From: JAJCYK01 sp965224285
Lineage (GTDB): Bacteria > Bacteroidota > Bacteroidia > Cytophagales > Cyclobacteriaceae
Direction of reading: 5' to 3'
NCBI GenBank assembly: GCA_965224285.1
Contig: OZ245043.1
Location: forward strand, 1,860,001 to 1,924,000
DNA: 64,000 nt
Shown here piece by piece: positions 36,434 through 45,341 of this stretch (within the stretch, counting starts at the first letter, position 1; every line of letters begins with the position of its first letter). Under the pieces are notes generated by a model. It did not search any database and was not told the DNA's origin. It saw only the letters and a list, made by a program, of their open reading frames with translations. A program made the position numbers and the translations under genes.

Positions 36434-37051
36434 TTAAAAATGATCTTCCAATATATCTTGTAATCCGGATTTAGGGTTTTCAATATCCGAAACCCCTCCG
36501 GACACGATAAATTTCATCACCTCGGTACTGGATTGATCAATTGGTGTAACCTGGTCTTTCCTGAGTAGGAACAAATTACCGGAAAAATTGTAACTGTGAG
36601 GGAAATAAACAGCTACAAATCCGGGAGCTCCCAATTTATCCACCTCTTCCTGAGTGATAAACCCCAGCCTTTTAATACTTCCGTCTACCATCATATTGAC
36701 CAGCACGGGATAATCGAATTTTTTATGATCTCCCACAAAAGCGGATACTAGGTCTCTCAATGAAGTGTATATTATGCGCACCAGTGGTAGCTGCACCATA
36801 ATATTTTCAAAAAACCGGAATATAGGCCGGGCTAGGAGGCTGGAGCCCAGGTAGCCAATTATAGTAAGTGAAGCTAATATGACCAATAGTCCAAGACCCG
36901 GGATGCTCACCCCGATTAATCCATCCAGCCAGCCAATGGTCAATATGGTAATGTATATAGTAAGTCCTAAGGGAACCACCAGTAGCATTCCCCGGAAGAA
37001 ATATTTCGCCACCTTCTTGAAGGGGTTATTTGCTTTAGTTTCCTGCTGCAT
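36434..37051 (-). CDS. DUF502 family membrane protein
   Basis: This 205-residue protein has two N-terminal membrane helices (YFFRGMLLVVPLGLTIYIT and LGLLVILASLTIIGYLGSSL) and then a soluble part with VRIIYTSLRDLVSAF and PGFVAVYFPHSYNFSGNLFL. This is the DUF502 pattern found widely in bacteria and plants. No enzymatic role is known. It follows the nqr terminator and probably starts its own transcript, which includes addA and addB. Confidence 0.85.
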   Translation of the reverse strand: MQQETKANNPFKKVAKYFFRGMLLVVPLGLTIYITILTIGWLDGLIGVSIPGLGLLVILASLTIIGYLGSSLLARPIFRFFENIMVQLPLVRIIYTSLRDLVSAFVGDHKKFDYPVLVNMMVDGSIKRLGFITQEEVDKLGAPGFVAVYFPHSYNFSGNLFLLRKDQVTPIDQSSTEVMKFIVSGGVSDIENPKSGLQDILEDHF

Positions 37052-37106
37052 AATCTAATATAATGAACTTAGATCAAACAATAACTTAGAAGTTGGTAAT
37101 TAAAAA

Positions 37107-37127
37107 AGCCCCAATATAATCGGGGCT
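37107..37127 (-). terminator. Rho-independent terminator of the nqr operon
   Basis: On the minus strand the stem AGCCCC / GGGGCT (9-base loop) is followed by a run of six T, 21 bp after the nqrE stop. It closes the operon immediately after nqrE, so nqrF cannot follow on this transcript. Confidence 0.85.
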
Positions 37128-37148
37128 CATCCTTAATTTCTTTAAAGG

Positions 37149-37760
37149 TCAGATGGCGATCCCAATGAAAGATTGAAATGCCAATCCCATCAGTCCTGTG
37201 ATAAGCATGGTGATTCCCAATCCTTTCAATCCATCTGGCACGTTACTGTATTTCAAACGCTCGCGTATTGCCGCCAGGGCAATAATTGCCAGGAACCACC
37301 CGATACCTGATGAGAATCCATATACCGCTGACTCCACTAAATTCAATTCCTTTTGTACCATAAAAAGTGAGGATCCCAAGATTGCACAGTTCACTGCGAT
37401 CAAAGGGAGAAAAATTCCCAATGACCCATACAGCGCAGGTGATACTTTTTCAATCACCATCTCCACCAATTGCACCATAGCGGCGATTATGGCAATAAAC
37501 ATTATAAACTGCAGGAAACTAAGATCCACTTCTGCAAATTGTGGGCCCATCCAAGCCAGTGCACCTTCTCGAAGTATGAATTGTTTGATCAACCAGTTGG
37601 CAGGTACAGTAATGGTCAATACAAATATTACTGCAAAGCCCAAACCCACCGCAGTGGAGACCTTTTTGGAAACCGCCAGATAAGAACACATGCCCAGGAA
37701 ATAGGCAAAAACCATGTTCTCTACAAAAATTGATCGTACTCCAAGGCTCAATAAGTCCAT
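37149..37760 (-). CDS. nqrE: Na+-translocating NADH-quinone reductase subunit E
   Basis: From the ATG at 37760 the protein has 203 residues and opens MDLLSLGVRSIFVENMVFAYFLGMCSYLAVS as two runs, as NqrE should; the reading from 37811 adds a hydrophilic stretch overlapping nqrD. Six membrane helices are visible. Cys residues in FLGMC and VNCAILGSSLF are those proposed to bind the membrane iron centre shared with NqrD. The subunit helps electrons cross the membrane in the NADH-driven sodium pump. It is the last gene before the terminator. Confidence 0.94.
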   Translation of the reverse strand: MDLLSLGVRSIFVENMVFAYFLGMCSYLAVSKKVSTAVGLGFAVIFVLTITVPANWLIKQFILREGALAWMGPQFAEVDLSFLQFIMFIAIIAAMVQLVEMVIEKVSPALYGSLGIFLPLIAVNCAILGSSLFMVQKELNLVESAVYGFSSGIGWFLAIIALAAIRERLKYSNVPDGLKGLGITMLITGLMGLAFQSFIGIAI

Positions 37761-37771
37761 AATAAAATTCT

Positions 37772-38440
37772 TTAATGTTCGACGTATCCGCTTTTGGTCC
37801 TTTGGATCCAAATAATGATACCCAGTATCATGAATGCACCAATGGGAGATACCATCAGCCCGTTATTAGGGAAATCAATGCCAACAGCATTAAACACCTC
37901 AAATCCAAACAAGGAGCCGAACCCAAACAACTCCCGGAAAAAAGCCACTGCCAAAATGATCCAAGCATAGCCAAATGCGCTGCCAAATCCGTCAAGGATG
38001 GAATCCCACGGTTTATTGCCCATGGCAAACGCCTCCAATCGACCCATGATGATGCAGTTGGTAATGATTAGCCCGACATAAACCGACAACACCTTGTACA
38101 TGTCATAGTAGTAGGCTTTGAGTACCTCATTTACCAGGGTCACCAAGGTGGCTATAACTGCCAATTGCACAATGATCCTAACTCTATTTGGTACCAGGTT
38201 TCTAAAAACGGATATAATCAAATTGGAAAACACCATCACAAACAGCACCGCAATGGACATCACTAAGGTAGGCTCCATTTTCAGCGTAATGGCCAGGGCT
38301 GAGCATATGCCCAACACCTGGATGGTAATAGGATTGTCATCGTTCAAAGGATCCGTAACAAATTTGCGGCGCCTTTTCGAAAGTATACCTTCGCTCTTCT
38401 CCTGTTTAACTACCGGTTGCTCTAAAGTCTCGGTGCTCAT
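37772..38440 (-). CDS. nqrD: Na+-translocating NADH-quinone reductase subunit D
   Basis: This 222-residue polytopic protein has a charged N-terminus of about 25 residues, then FVTDPLNDDNPITIQVLGICSALAIT, VYVGLIITNCIIMGRLEAFA and MVSPIGAFMILGIIIWI. The Cys pair in LGICSAL and ITNCIIMGR is the NqrD half of the Fe site formed with NqrE. The start is 1 bp downstream of the nqrC stop. Confidence 0.95.
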   Translation of the reverse strand: MSTETLEQPVVKQEKSEGILSKRRRKFVTDPLNDDNPITIQVLGICSALAITLKMEPTLVMSIAVLFVMVFSNLIISVFRNLVPNRVRIIVQLAVIATLVTLVNEVLKAYYYDMYKVLSVYVGLIITNCIIMGRLEAFAMGNKPWDSILDGFGSAFGYAWIILAVAFFRELFGFGSLFGFEVFNAVGIDFPNNGLMVSPIGAFMILGIIIWIQRTKSGYVEH

Positions 38441-38441
38441 A

Positions 38442-39176
38442 TCACGCTCCTGATGTAATTTTTTTCAAATAATTCTGGTAGTGTCCCAGATAATCCTTAA
38501 TCATATTGTTCACTCCTCTGGCAGTTATAGTAGCACCTGCCAGCCCGTCAACACTGTGAGAGTCCAGGCTTTCCATAGCCCGGCCTTCTCCCTTAAGCAT
38601 ACTCACCGATACCAGAGCACCCTCATTGTCATAAATTTCTTTCCCTACAAACCGATTCTGTATACTTCTTTCCGCTATTCTGGCACCCAAACCGGGGGTT
38701 TCTCCGCGATGGTCAAAAACCGCACCTTTAATTACGTCCAGATCCTTACCCAGTGCGATATACCCCCAGATAGCATCCCACAGACCATTGCCATAAACCG
38801 GCAGAATGTAAGCCTCCACCTCTCCGTTTTCACCTTTAAATCGAAATACCGGGTACAGTCGTTCTTCTGGCGGTACCTTGTAATTGGCTTCAATTGAGAC
38901 ATTCTCCGCCACAATGGCATTGCCTTCGGGATCTGTTTCAATCACGTTCCCCTGATGATCCACTACCAGTGACTCAATTCTCTCATCGTAGATTGCCAGA
39001 ATGTCATCCCCATCTTGCAGGTCCATTACCGCTCTTAGAATGCTCCTTTTAGTATCCAGTTCTACCTGAACTTTCTGTAAGGGTTCTAATCCCACTGAGG
39101 CAATGGAAAGCAGTCCACCTAACACTATGGTGGTGATAATAGAGAATACGATTATATAAGCATTAGACTGTCGCAC
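38442..39176 (-). CDS. nqrC: Na+-translocating NADH-quinone reductase subunit C (FMN-binding)
   Basis: This 244-residue protein has one N-terminal membrane helix (YIIVFSIITTIVLGGLLSIAS) and a periplasmic FMN-binding domain. FMN is expected to be attached covalently through a phosphoester to the Thr of DGLAGATIT near residue 220. The residue before Gly is Ala, whereas Ser or Thr is usual in the ApbE flavinylation motif; the acceptor Thr is present. GETPGLGARI is the other family signature. The GTG start overlaps nqrB by 14 bp. Confidence 0.93.
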   Translation of the reverse strand: MRQSNAYIIVFSIITTIVLGGLLSIASVGLEPLQKVQVELDTKRSILRAVMDLQDGDDILAIYDERIESLVVDHQGNVIETDPEGNAIVAENVSIEANYKVPPEERLYPVFRFKGENGEVEAYILPVYGNGLWDAIWGYIALGKDLDVIKGAVFDHRGETPGLGARIAERSIQNRFVGKEIYDNEGALVSVSMLKGEGRAMESLDSHSVDGLAGATITARGVNNMIKDYLGHYQNYLKKITSGA

Positions 39177-40356
39177 GTTTCAACCTCCTTTTCTTGTTAG
39201 CTTGAACCACATAAAAATCAATTAGCGGGGCAAATACATTCATCAGTAGAACCGCCAGCATGATACCCTCCGGATAGGCAGGATTTACTACCCGGATCAA
39301 TACTGTTAAAACCCCAATCAGGAAACCGTAAATCCACTTTCCTCTTTCCGTGTGAGCTGCTGTCACCGGATCAGTGGCCATAAATACCGCTCCAAAAGCC
39401 AGTCCTCCAATAGCCAATTGATAATAGGGTGGCATATCCATAAATGCATTCAGACCAACCAGGTTAAATAGGTACCCCATAGCTAAGGCACCACCAAAAA
39501 CACTTACAATGATCTTCCAACTGCCCACTCCGGTAAATATCAATAGAGCTGCCCCTAATAGACACATTAGCACTGAAGTTTCCCCCACCGAACCGGGTAT
39601 AGCCCCCAAAAATAGATTCTCCAGGCTGTAAAGTCCTGCATACCAGCTATCTCCTAATCCCGCGGTTACAGTTTGGTTCCCGGCTACAGAAACGTTATAT
39701 GCTTCTGCCAGGGCTGTGGCTCCCGAATATCCTTCCACCGCAGTTTCCGAACCAAGATAGGTCCAGACGTCACCTGACATCTGCTGGGGATAGGCAAAAT
39801 AAAGAAAAGCTCTGGCGGTCATGGCCACGTTCAAAACATTCATCCCAGTTCCACCAAACGCCTCCTTGGCGATTACAATGGCAAATACGGTCCCTAAGGC
39901 TATTTGCCAGAGGGGAATGGTAGGCGGCAGAATCAATGGAATTAACATGCCTGTTACTAGAAAACCTTCATTGATAGGATGTTTTCGGATCACCGCAAAA
40001 ACGGCTTCAACGATCCCACCAGCCACATATGATACCAGTACCATTGGAATTACTACCAGAGCGCCCAGCCAAAACTTTTGTGCCATGCTTGCTTCCTGAC
40101 CGATAGCAATAAAATGCTGGTGACCTACATTCCAGATCCCGAATATCAAGCAGGGGATCATGGCGATCACCACGGTCATCATAAGGCGCTTAAGATCGAT
40201 AGCATCTCTTATCTGTACTCCATGGGATTTGGTGGTATGATCAGGAGAGAACATAAAGGTTTCTCCTGCTTCAAAGAGATAATAAAGCTTTTCAAACTTG
40301 CCACCTTTCTGAAACAAAGGTCGTTGCTTATCCAGGATATTTTTAACAAACTTCAT
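39163..40356 (-). CDS. nqrB: Na+-translocating NADH-quinone reductase subunit B
   Basis: This 397-residue polytopic subunit binds covalent FMN and riboflavin and carries the sodium path. It has PINEGFLVTGMLIPLILPP, KEAFGGTGMNVLNVAMTARAF, and the flavinylation site EGYSGATAL, where the Thr is the FMN acceptor (Glu in place of the more usual Asp). FMATDPVTAAHTERGKWIYG marks the C-terminal half. It starts 2 bp after nqrA. Confidence 0.96.
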   Translation of the reverse strand: MKFVKNILDKQRPLFQKGGKFEKLYYLFEAGETFMFSPDHTTKSHGVQIRDAIDLKRLMMTVVIAMIPCLIFGIWNVGHQHFIAIGQEASMAQKFWLGALVVIPMVLVSYVAGGIVEAVFAVIRKHPINEGFLVTGMLIPLILPPTIPLWQIALGTVFAIVIAKEAFGGTGMNVLNVAMTARAFLYFAYPQQMSGDVWTYLGSETAVEGYSGATALAEAYNVSVAGNQTVTAGLGDSWYAGLYSLENLFLGAIPGSVGETSVLMCLLGAALLIFTGVGSWKIIVSVFGGALAMGYLFNLVGLNAFMDMPPYYQLAIGGLAFGAVFMATDPVTAAHTERGKWIYGFLIGVLTVLIRVVNPAYPEGIMLAVLLMNVFAPLIDFYVVQANKKRRLKRATV

Positions 40357-40358
40357 TT

Positions 40359-41723
40359 TTAGCTGTGTAGCATTAAATCGATCCCTTCCCTTAGAATAGA
40401 TTGAATATCATGTTTGGAAACATCCACAAATTCACAGAGGGCCAAATCTTCCTCCACCACTTCATAGATCCCCAATGCTTCCATATCGTCGTAATCCTCA
40501 GCCATTATGGCCTTAATCAAATGGGTGGGAAGAATATCCATGGGAGTTACTTTTTCGAACACTCCGGTCTGTACAAACGCCCTTTTTTCACCCCTTGTGT
40601 TAGTATCCAATTTAAACTCCTGTCCCTTATTGAGGAAAGACATCAAGCCAAAAGCCCGATGGAAACTCAGCTTGGAGCTGGTGGGCATTAACCAACCCAT
40701 GAATTCCTGATAATTGCCTTCGGGAATGACTGTGATCAAATGATCATAGAATCCTAAATAACCGCTGGAAAAAATTCGTTCCCCGGTAAGTACATTACCG
40801 GATATAAATCTGATATTTTTTTGAGTAAGGTTGTCAGTGATAAATTTATCTATACAGGCTCCATCATAACTTTTAAAATACTGCGGGTGCTTTACCACAG
40901 ATCCTGCCAGAGCAAATGTTTTACCGGCATCGTAGATTCCCTCTAAAAACAATTTGCCCAACTGTACCACTGCATAGGGACTAGTGGTCCAAACAATATC
41001 CCCTTTATTTACCGGATCCAAATGATGAATCTGAACACCCACGTTCCCCACTGGATGCGGTCCTGAAAATTTATTTACCTGCACTCCTCTAACCGCGCTG
41101 AACAACGGACTAACCTCGGCTTCTGAATCAACATTTAGATGCACCTTACCGGAGGTCAGTTTTCTCAGTAAATCCAGACCTGTTTGAAAATATTGGTCTT
41201 CCCCCTTAAGCATAAAATCAAAATCCGGAGCCAATGGATGTGAATCGAAAGTGCTGATGAAAATTGACTTTGGAGTGTCATCAGGATTTGCAATAATCCC
41301 GTACGGCCTTTGAATAAATCTGGGCCATATTCCGCTTTTCTTTAGTTGCCCCAGTATTTCCTGCCGACCCACAGTATTGATCTGTGAAATAGTATATTTT
41401 GTAAATTCCTGATATTCAATCTGCCTATCTGCCAGGATCCTAATTTCCAGCAGCTTTCTCTTCTCACCGCGTTTTACCTCTATCACTTCACCGCTTACCG
41501 GAGCAGTAAAATATACTTCGGGTTTTTTCTTATCGAAAAACAGCGGGGTACCGGCTTTTACCTGATCACCAGGACCTACCATCAGCTTGGGGCGTTCCAT
41601 ACCTTTGAAATCCGAGGGTTTCAAAGCAAAAGTATCTGGAACAATGGTAGTGTTTATTTCTTTCTTGGCCGCTCCCGCTAAATTAATATTGAATCCTTTT
41701 CTGAGCTTTACAAATTTCGACAT
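40359..41723 (-). CDS. nqrA: Na+-translocating NADH-quinone reductase subunit A
   Basis: This 454-residue peripheral subunit begins VKLRKGFNINLAGAA and contains FFDKKKPEVYFTAPVSGEVIEVKRGEKR read as adjoining segments, PHPVGNVGVQIHHLDPV and ISGNVLTGERIFSSGYLGFY. These are NqrA motifs. It is thought to take part in the quinone site. As first gene it sets the order nqrA-B-C-D-E. Quinone reduction by the complex also needs NqrF, which is not in the window. Confidence 0.95.
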   Translation of the reverse strand: MSKFVKLRKGFNINLAGAAKKEINTTIVPDTFALKPSDFKGMERPKLMVGPGDQVKAGTPLFFDKKKPEVYFTAPVSGEVIEVKRGEKRKLLEIRILADRQIEYQEFTKYTISQINTVGRQEILGQLKKSGIWPRFIQRPYGIIANPDDTPKSIFISTFDSHPLAPDFDFMLKGEDQYFQTGLDLLRKLTSGKVHLNVDSEAEVSPLFSAVRGVQVNKFSGPHPVGNVGVQIHHLDPVNKGDIVWTTSPYAVVQLGKLFLEGIYDAGKTFALAGSVVKHPQYFKSYDGACIDKFITDNLTQKNIRFISGNVLTGERIFSSGYLGFYDHLITVIPEGNYQEFMGWLMPTSSKLSFHRAFGLMSFLNKGQEFKLDTNTRGEKRAFVQTGVFEKVTPMDILPTHLIKAIMAEDYDDMEALGIYEVVEEDLALCEFVDVSKHDIQSILREGIDLMLHS

Positions 41724-41767
41724 TACGGAGTGATTCCTTAGTATCGCAATTGGGGTTTGAATCGTGG

Positions 41768-41775
41768 CAAAAATA
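41768..41775 (-). promoter_or_regulatory. Bacteroidota -7 promoter element (TATTTTTG) for nqr
   Basis: This is an exact TAnnTTTG on the minus strand, 44 bp upstream of the nqrA ATG, within an AT-rich 132 bp spacer. The -33 box is not clear and AT-rich sequence raises the chance of a random match. Confidence 0.35.
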
Positions 41776-41827
41776 ATAAAAATTTAAAGAAATTTAACTT
41801 TCTAAAGTTTTATTAAAAAATTAATAG

Positions 41828-41847
41828 AAGCCCCCTAAACAAGGCTT
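41828..41847 (-). terminator. Weak hairpin after ispH
   Basis: On the minus strand AAGCCTT / GGGGCTT can pair as a 7 bp stem (two G-U pairs, 5-base loop), followed by an AT-rich stretch with a T run. It lies 9 bp after the ispH stop and may end that transcript before nqrA. Confidence 0.35.
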
Positions 41848-41855
41848 AAAACCCT

Positions 41856-42752
41856 TCAAGCAGACTTAGTAATATCAGGAATTTTGCGGATGTAATCGGC
41901 AACTCTTTCCATGAGCCACATAGGGGTTGAGGTGGCGCCGCATACTCCTACGGAGTCTTCAGGATTAAACCATTCATGGTCAATGGCCTGCTCATTTTCC
42001 ACAAAATAGCTGCGGGGATTTTGTTCGCGGCACACCCCGAATAATGCTTTGCCGTTGGAGCTTTTTCGCCCGCTTACGAAAATAATTACCTGGTGTTTCT
42101 GAGAAAACCTGGTCAATTGGGGTTCTCGATTGGAAACCTGGCGACAGATGCTGTCATTGGCTTTAAAATCCATCACATCTAAACTTCCTTTAGCCTGCTT
42201 GATACGCTCTTCAATCAGGCTCTTTAGGTGGTAGAACCCCTTGGTACTTTTAGTAGTCTGGCTAAATAAGGTAATGGGTTTGGTAAAATCTATTCCCTCC
42301 AGATCATTTTCTTCCATCACCACGATGGCTTCCTTATCGGTTTGACCGGTGAGCCCGATCACCTCAGCGTGGCCTTTTTTACCATATATAACGATTTGTC
42401 CCTCCTGATTTTTAACCTTGTCATAGGCATGTTTCACCCGGTTTTGCAACTTGAGCACCACCGGGCAGGAGGCATCGACCAGTTCGATATTATTTTCCAA
42501 GGCCAACTGATAGGTTTCAGGAGGCTCTCCATGGGCTCTGATCAGCACTTTGCAATCTCTCAGCGTACCTAGTTCATCCCGGTTGATGATTCGCAGGCCC
42601 TTTTGATTCAGCCTGGCCACTTCCATATCATTATGCACTATATCTCCCAGACAATACAACTCATTGCCATCCATCATTTCATCTTCAGCCATTTGGATGG
42701 CAAACTCCACCCCAAAACAGTATCCCGAGTGCTGGTCAATCTCAACTTTCAT
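41856..42752 (-). CDS. ispH: 4-hydroxy-3-methylbut-2-enyl diphosphate reductase
   Basis: This 298-residue IspH (LytB) carries out the last step of the non-mevalonate isoprenoid pathway, giving IPP and DMAPP. The three cluster ligands are Cys12 (SGYCFGV), Cys96 (DASCPVV) and Cys203 (DSICRQV). IRAHGEPP, YGKKGHAEV and the phosphate-binding SGRKSSN and VGVCGATSTP motifs are intact. It follows cmk by 25 bp; cmk-ispH adjacency is common in bacteria. Confidence 0.95.
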   Translation of the reverse strand: MKVEIDQHSGYCFGVEFAIQMAEDEMMDGNELYCLGDIVHNDMEVARLNQKGLRIINRDELGTLRDCKVLIRAHGEPPETYQLALENNIELVDASCPVVLKLQNRVKHAYDKVKNQEGQIVIYGKKGHAEVIGLTGQTDKEAIVVMEENDLEGIDFTKPITLFSQTTKSTKGFYHLKSLIEERIKQAKGSLDVMDFKANDSICRQVSNREPQLTRFSQKHQVIIFVSGRKSSNGKALFGVCREQNPRSYFVENEQAIDHEWFNPEDSVGVCGATSTPMWLMERVADYIRKIPDITKSA

Positions 42753-42777
42753 AGTATATGAACATTTAAGGTGGCAA

Positions 42778-43473
42778 TTAGGTTTTATAATCAGAGATAA
42801 TCATCACTTCGGTGGCCAATTGTAATACCATTTCCACTTGTTCAGTGATGGTTAAGTGGGAAGTATCGATACGATGAGCATCCGGGGCCTGCTTCAGGGG
42901 GCCTACCTCCCGGGACGAATCCAATTGGTCTCTTTTCTGCAAGTTCTCTTTGATTTGGTTCAAGTTCACCAACTTCCCCCTTTCCAAAAGTTCTTGCTGC
43001 CGCCTTTCAGCCCTTACTTTGAGATCCGCTCGCATAAAAACTTTCAATTCAGCGTCGGGAAACACCACCGTGCCTATATCCCGGCCATCCATTACCACTC
43101 CCTTCTTTTTACCCATGCGGCGTTGCTGAGCCACTAACTCCGCTCTAACCATCGGCAAGGCGCTCACCTCACTGACCCGGTCGGATACATTCAAATCCCT
43201 GATTTTACTGTTGACATCAATTCCATTTAAAAATACCACCGTTTCCTGCAATCCAGTACCCGGTTCAAACTCAATTTCTATTTTATTCAGGGCGTCCGCA
43301 ACTTGTCTTGGATTGGTGAGGTTCACATAATGCTTCATGAAGTAAAGGGTCACTGCCCGGTACATGGCACCGGTATCAATGTAGGTATACTTCAGCGCCT
43401 GTGCCACCAATTTAGCGGTAGTACTTTTACCACAACCTGAGTATCCATCAATGGCAATTACAATTTTTTGCAT
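42778..43473 (-). CDS. cmk: Cytidylate kinase
   Basis: This 231-residue kinase phosphorylates CMP and dCMP. The P-loop GYSGCGKST is at residues 10-18, followed by YIDTGAMYRAVT, KKGVVMDGRDIGTVVFPDAELKVF as two adjoining motifs, and the lid region RRQQELLERG. The C-terminal HRIDTSHLTITEQV is typical of the bacterial family. It lies between a 42-residue lipoprotein gene (29 bp upstream) and ispH. Confidence 0.95.
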   Translation of the reverse strand: MQKIVIAIDGYSGCGKSTTAKLVAQALKYTYIDTGAMYRAVTLYFMKHYVNLTNPRQVADALNKIEIEFEPGTGLQETVVFLNGIDVNSKIRDLNVSDRVSEVSALPMVRAELVAQQRRMGKKKGVVMDGRDIGTVVFPDAELKVFMRADLKVRAERRQQELLERGKLVNLNQIKENLQKRDQLDSSREVGPLKQAPDAHRIDTSHLTITEQVEMVLQLATEVMIISDYKT

Positions 43474-43502
43474 TATGCCTGGTGACTAAAATTTGCTATC
43501 TG

Positions 43503-43631
43503 TCAACAATCTTTTTGAGGACAAGGTATTGGCTTGCCTTTTTTCAGAGTTTTCTGATTTGACTTACAAGCACCTGTTAACAGAGATAACAGGGCCATTG
43601 CCATAAAAATACGTGCCATATACTTCTTCAT
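43503..43631 (-). CDS. Small 42-residue lipoprotein
   Basis: This frame, too short for routine calling, reads MKKYMARIFMAMALLSLLTG then ACKSNQKTLKKGKPIPCPQKDC and stop. It has a complete lipoprotein signal (two Lys, a hydrophobic core, lipobox LTGAC) with Cys22 as the lipidated residue. The mature part is only 21 residues, Lys-rich, and ends CPQKDC with two further Cys. It is 29 bp upstream of cmk on the same strand and divergent from ade. I know no family for it. The perfect lipobox makes a real gene likely, but the coding evidence is limited by length. Confidence 0.6.
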   Translation of the reverse strand: MKKYMARIFMAMALLSLLTGACKSNQKTLKKGKPIPCPQKDC

Positions 43632-43712
43632 GATGCGCGATTAAAGCTTAAATTTACTAAAAAAACCCCGGCCTGCTGTAAGTTGCACCTCACAAATCTT
43701 AGCTTTACCTAG

Positions 43713-45341
43713 ATGGCAGAATTCGAAATATCCGGACAGATCATTGATATTCTAAGCCAATCTATTTTTCCGGGGACTATTGTAGTAGAGAAGGGCATTA
43801 TTCGGGAAATTAGGAAAAAAACTACGGCCCCAGGCCAATTTATTCTTCCCGGGTATGTAGATGCCCATGTACATATCGAAAGCTCAATGTTAGTACCATC
43901 CGAATTTGCCCGGCTGGCGGTGGTACATGGCACAGTTGCTACGGTGTCCGACCCCCACGAAATCGGCAATGTTCTGGGCAGCTCTGGGGTGCAATACATG
44001 ATCGATAACGCTCAGAACACTAATTTCAAAGCCTATTTCGGTGCCCCCTCTTGTGTACCGGCTACTTCTTTTGAAACCGCCGGAAGTTCCATCGGGGTTG
44101 AAGATATTAAAGAGCTGCTGGCAAACCCTTATATATATTATCTGGCAGAAATGATGAACTGGCCAGGTGTTTTGCAAAGAGATCCGGAGGTGATGCAAAA
44201 AATAACTGAGGCCTTGAAAAGTGCCAAACCCGTGGATGGTCATGCCCCTGGTCTACGAGGAGAAGACGCCAGGCGATACGCGCAAGCGGGGATCACTACC
44301 GATCACGAGTGTTCTTCCATGCAGGAGGCCCTGGATAAAATATCTTGCGGCATGCATATTCTTATCAGAGAGGGCAGTGCCGCCAAAAATTTTGAGGCTT
44401 TGATAGATCTATTGCCACAGCACATTGATAAAGTTATGCTTTGCTCTGATGATAAACATCCCGACAACCTGGTCGAGGGACATATTAATTTACTGGTTGC
44501 CAGGGGTGTACACCGGGGTATCGACCCTCTCATTATGCTGCGGGCAGCATGTTATAATCCGGTAAAGCACTACAATCTGGATGTAGGGCTTTTACAAGAA
44601 GGTGATCCTGCAGATTTTCAGATGGTAGACAATCTGCAAGAGTTTACTGTCCTTCAAAATTACATAAATGGGACCTTGGTGGCTGAAAATGGAAACTCAT
44701 TGCTTTCCTCGCATAAAACTTTAGCAGTTAATCAGTTCAATGCCACCCAAAAATCAGTCCACGACTTCAAAGTGCCAGCTCGCGGAACAAAGATCCGGGT
44801 CATTGAGGCCCAGGATGGGCAATTGGTGACCAAAAGCAGTTGGCATCCACCAAAAATTATCAATGGCATGACAGTAAGCGATGTGGAAAGGGATATTCTG
44901 AAAATAACCGTAGTAAACCGGTACCAGAACAGTACCCCGGCAGTAGGATTTATTCAAAATTTTGGGCTAAAGGGGGGTGCAATTGCTTCCTCGGTGGCAC
45001 ATGATTCACACAACATAATTGCCGTGGGAGTTGACGATGACTCTATCTGCCAGGCAGTAAATGAGATCATTACCGCAAAAGGTGGAGTGGTAGCGATAAA
45101 TACTACTCAAAAGGAACTCTTACCCTTACCTGTGGCGGGATTGATGTCCGATGGTGACGGCTACCAAGTGGCCGCTGCCTACAGTCGGGTGGATGCCTTG
45201 GCCAAAGCCTTGGGAAGCGATCTGCAGTCCCCTTTCATGACGCTATCGTTTATGGCCTTGCTGGTAATACCCGAATTAAAACTCAGCGACTTAGGCCTTT
45301 TCGATGGGCTAAATTTTAAATTTGTAGACTTATGTGAATAA
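43713..45341 (+). CDS. ade: Adenine deaminase
   Basis: This 542-residue amidohydrolase converts adenine to hypoxanthine in purine salvage. The metal site is seen in LPGYVDAHVHIESSM (His52, His54, Glu56), then TVSDPHEIGNVLG, PVDGHAPGLRG, TTDHECSSMQEA and MLCSDDKHPDNL. These belong to the ade family and separate it from other amidohydrolases. The C-terminal domain has SSVAHDSHNIIAVGV. It abuts the convergent 232-residue gene with no bases between the stops. Confidence 0.95.
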   Translation: MAEFEISGQIIDILSQSIFPGTIVVEKGIIREIRKKTTAPGQFILPGYVDAHVHIESSMLVPSEFARLAVVHGTVATVSDPHEIGNVLGSSGVQYMIDNAQNTNFKAYFGAPSCVPATSFETAGSSIGVEDIKELLANPYIYYLAEMMNWPGVLQRDPEVMQKITEALKSAKPVDGHAPGLRGEDARRYAQAGITTDHECSSMQEALDKISCGMHILIREGSAAKNFEALIDLLPQHIDKVMLCSDDKHPDNLVEGHINLLVARGVHRGIDPLIMLRAACYNPVKHYNLDVGLLQEGDPADFQMVDNLQEFTVLQNYINGTLVAENGNSLLSSHKTLAVNQFNATQKSVHDFKVPARGTKIRVIEAQDGQLVTKSSWHPPKIINGMTVSDVERDILKITVVNRYQNSTPAVGFIQNFGLKGGAIASSVAHDSHNIIAVGVDDDSICQAVNEIITAKGGVVAINTTQKELLPLPVAGLMSDGDGYQVAAAYSRVDALAKALGSDLQSPFMTLSFMALLVIPELKLSDLGLFDGLNFKFVDLCE

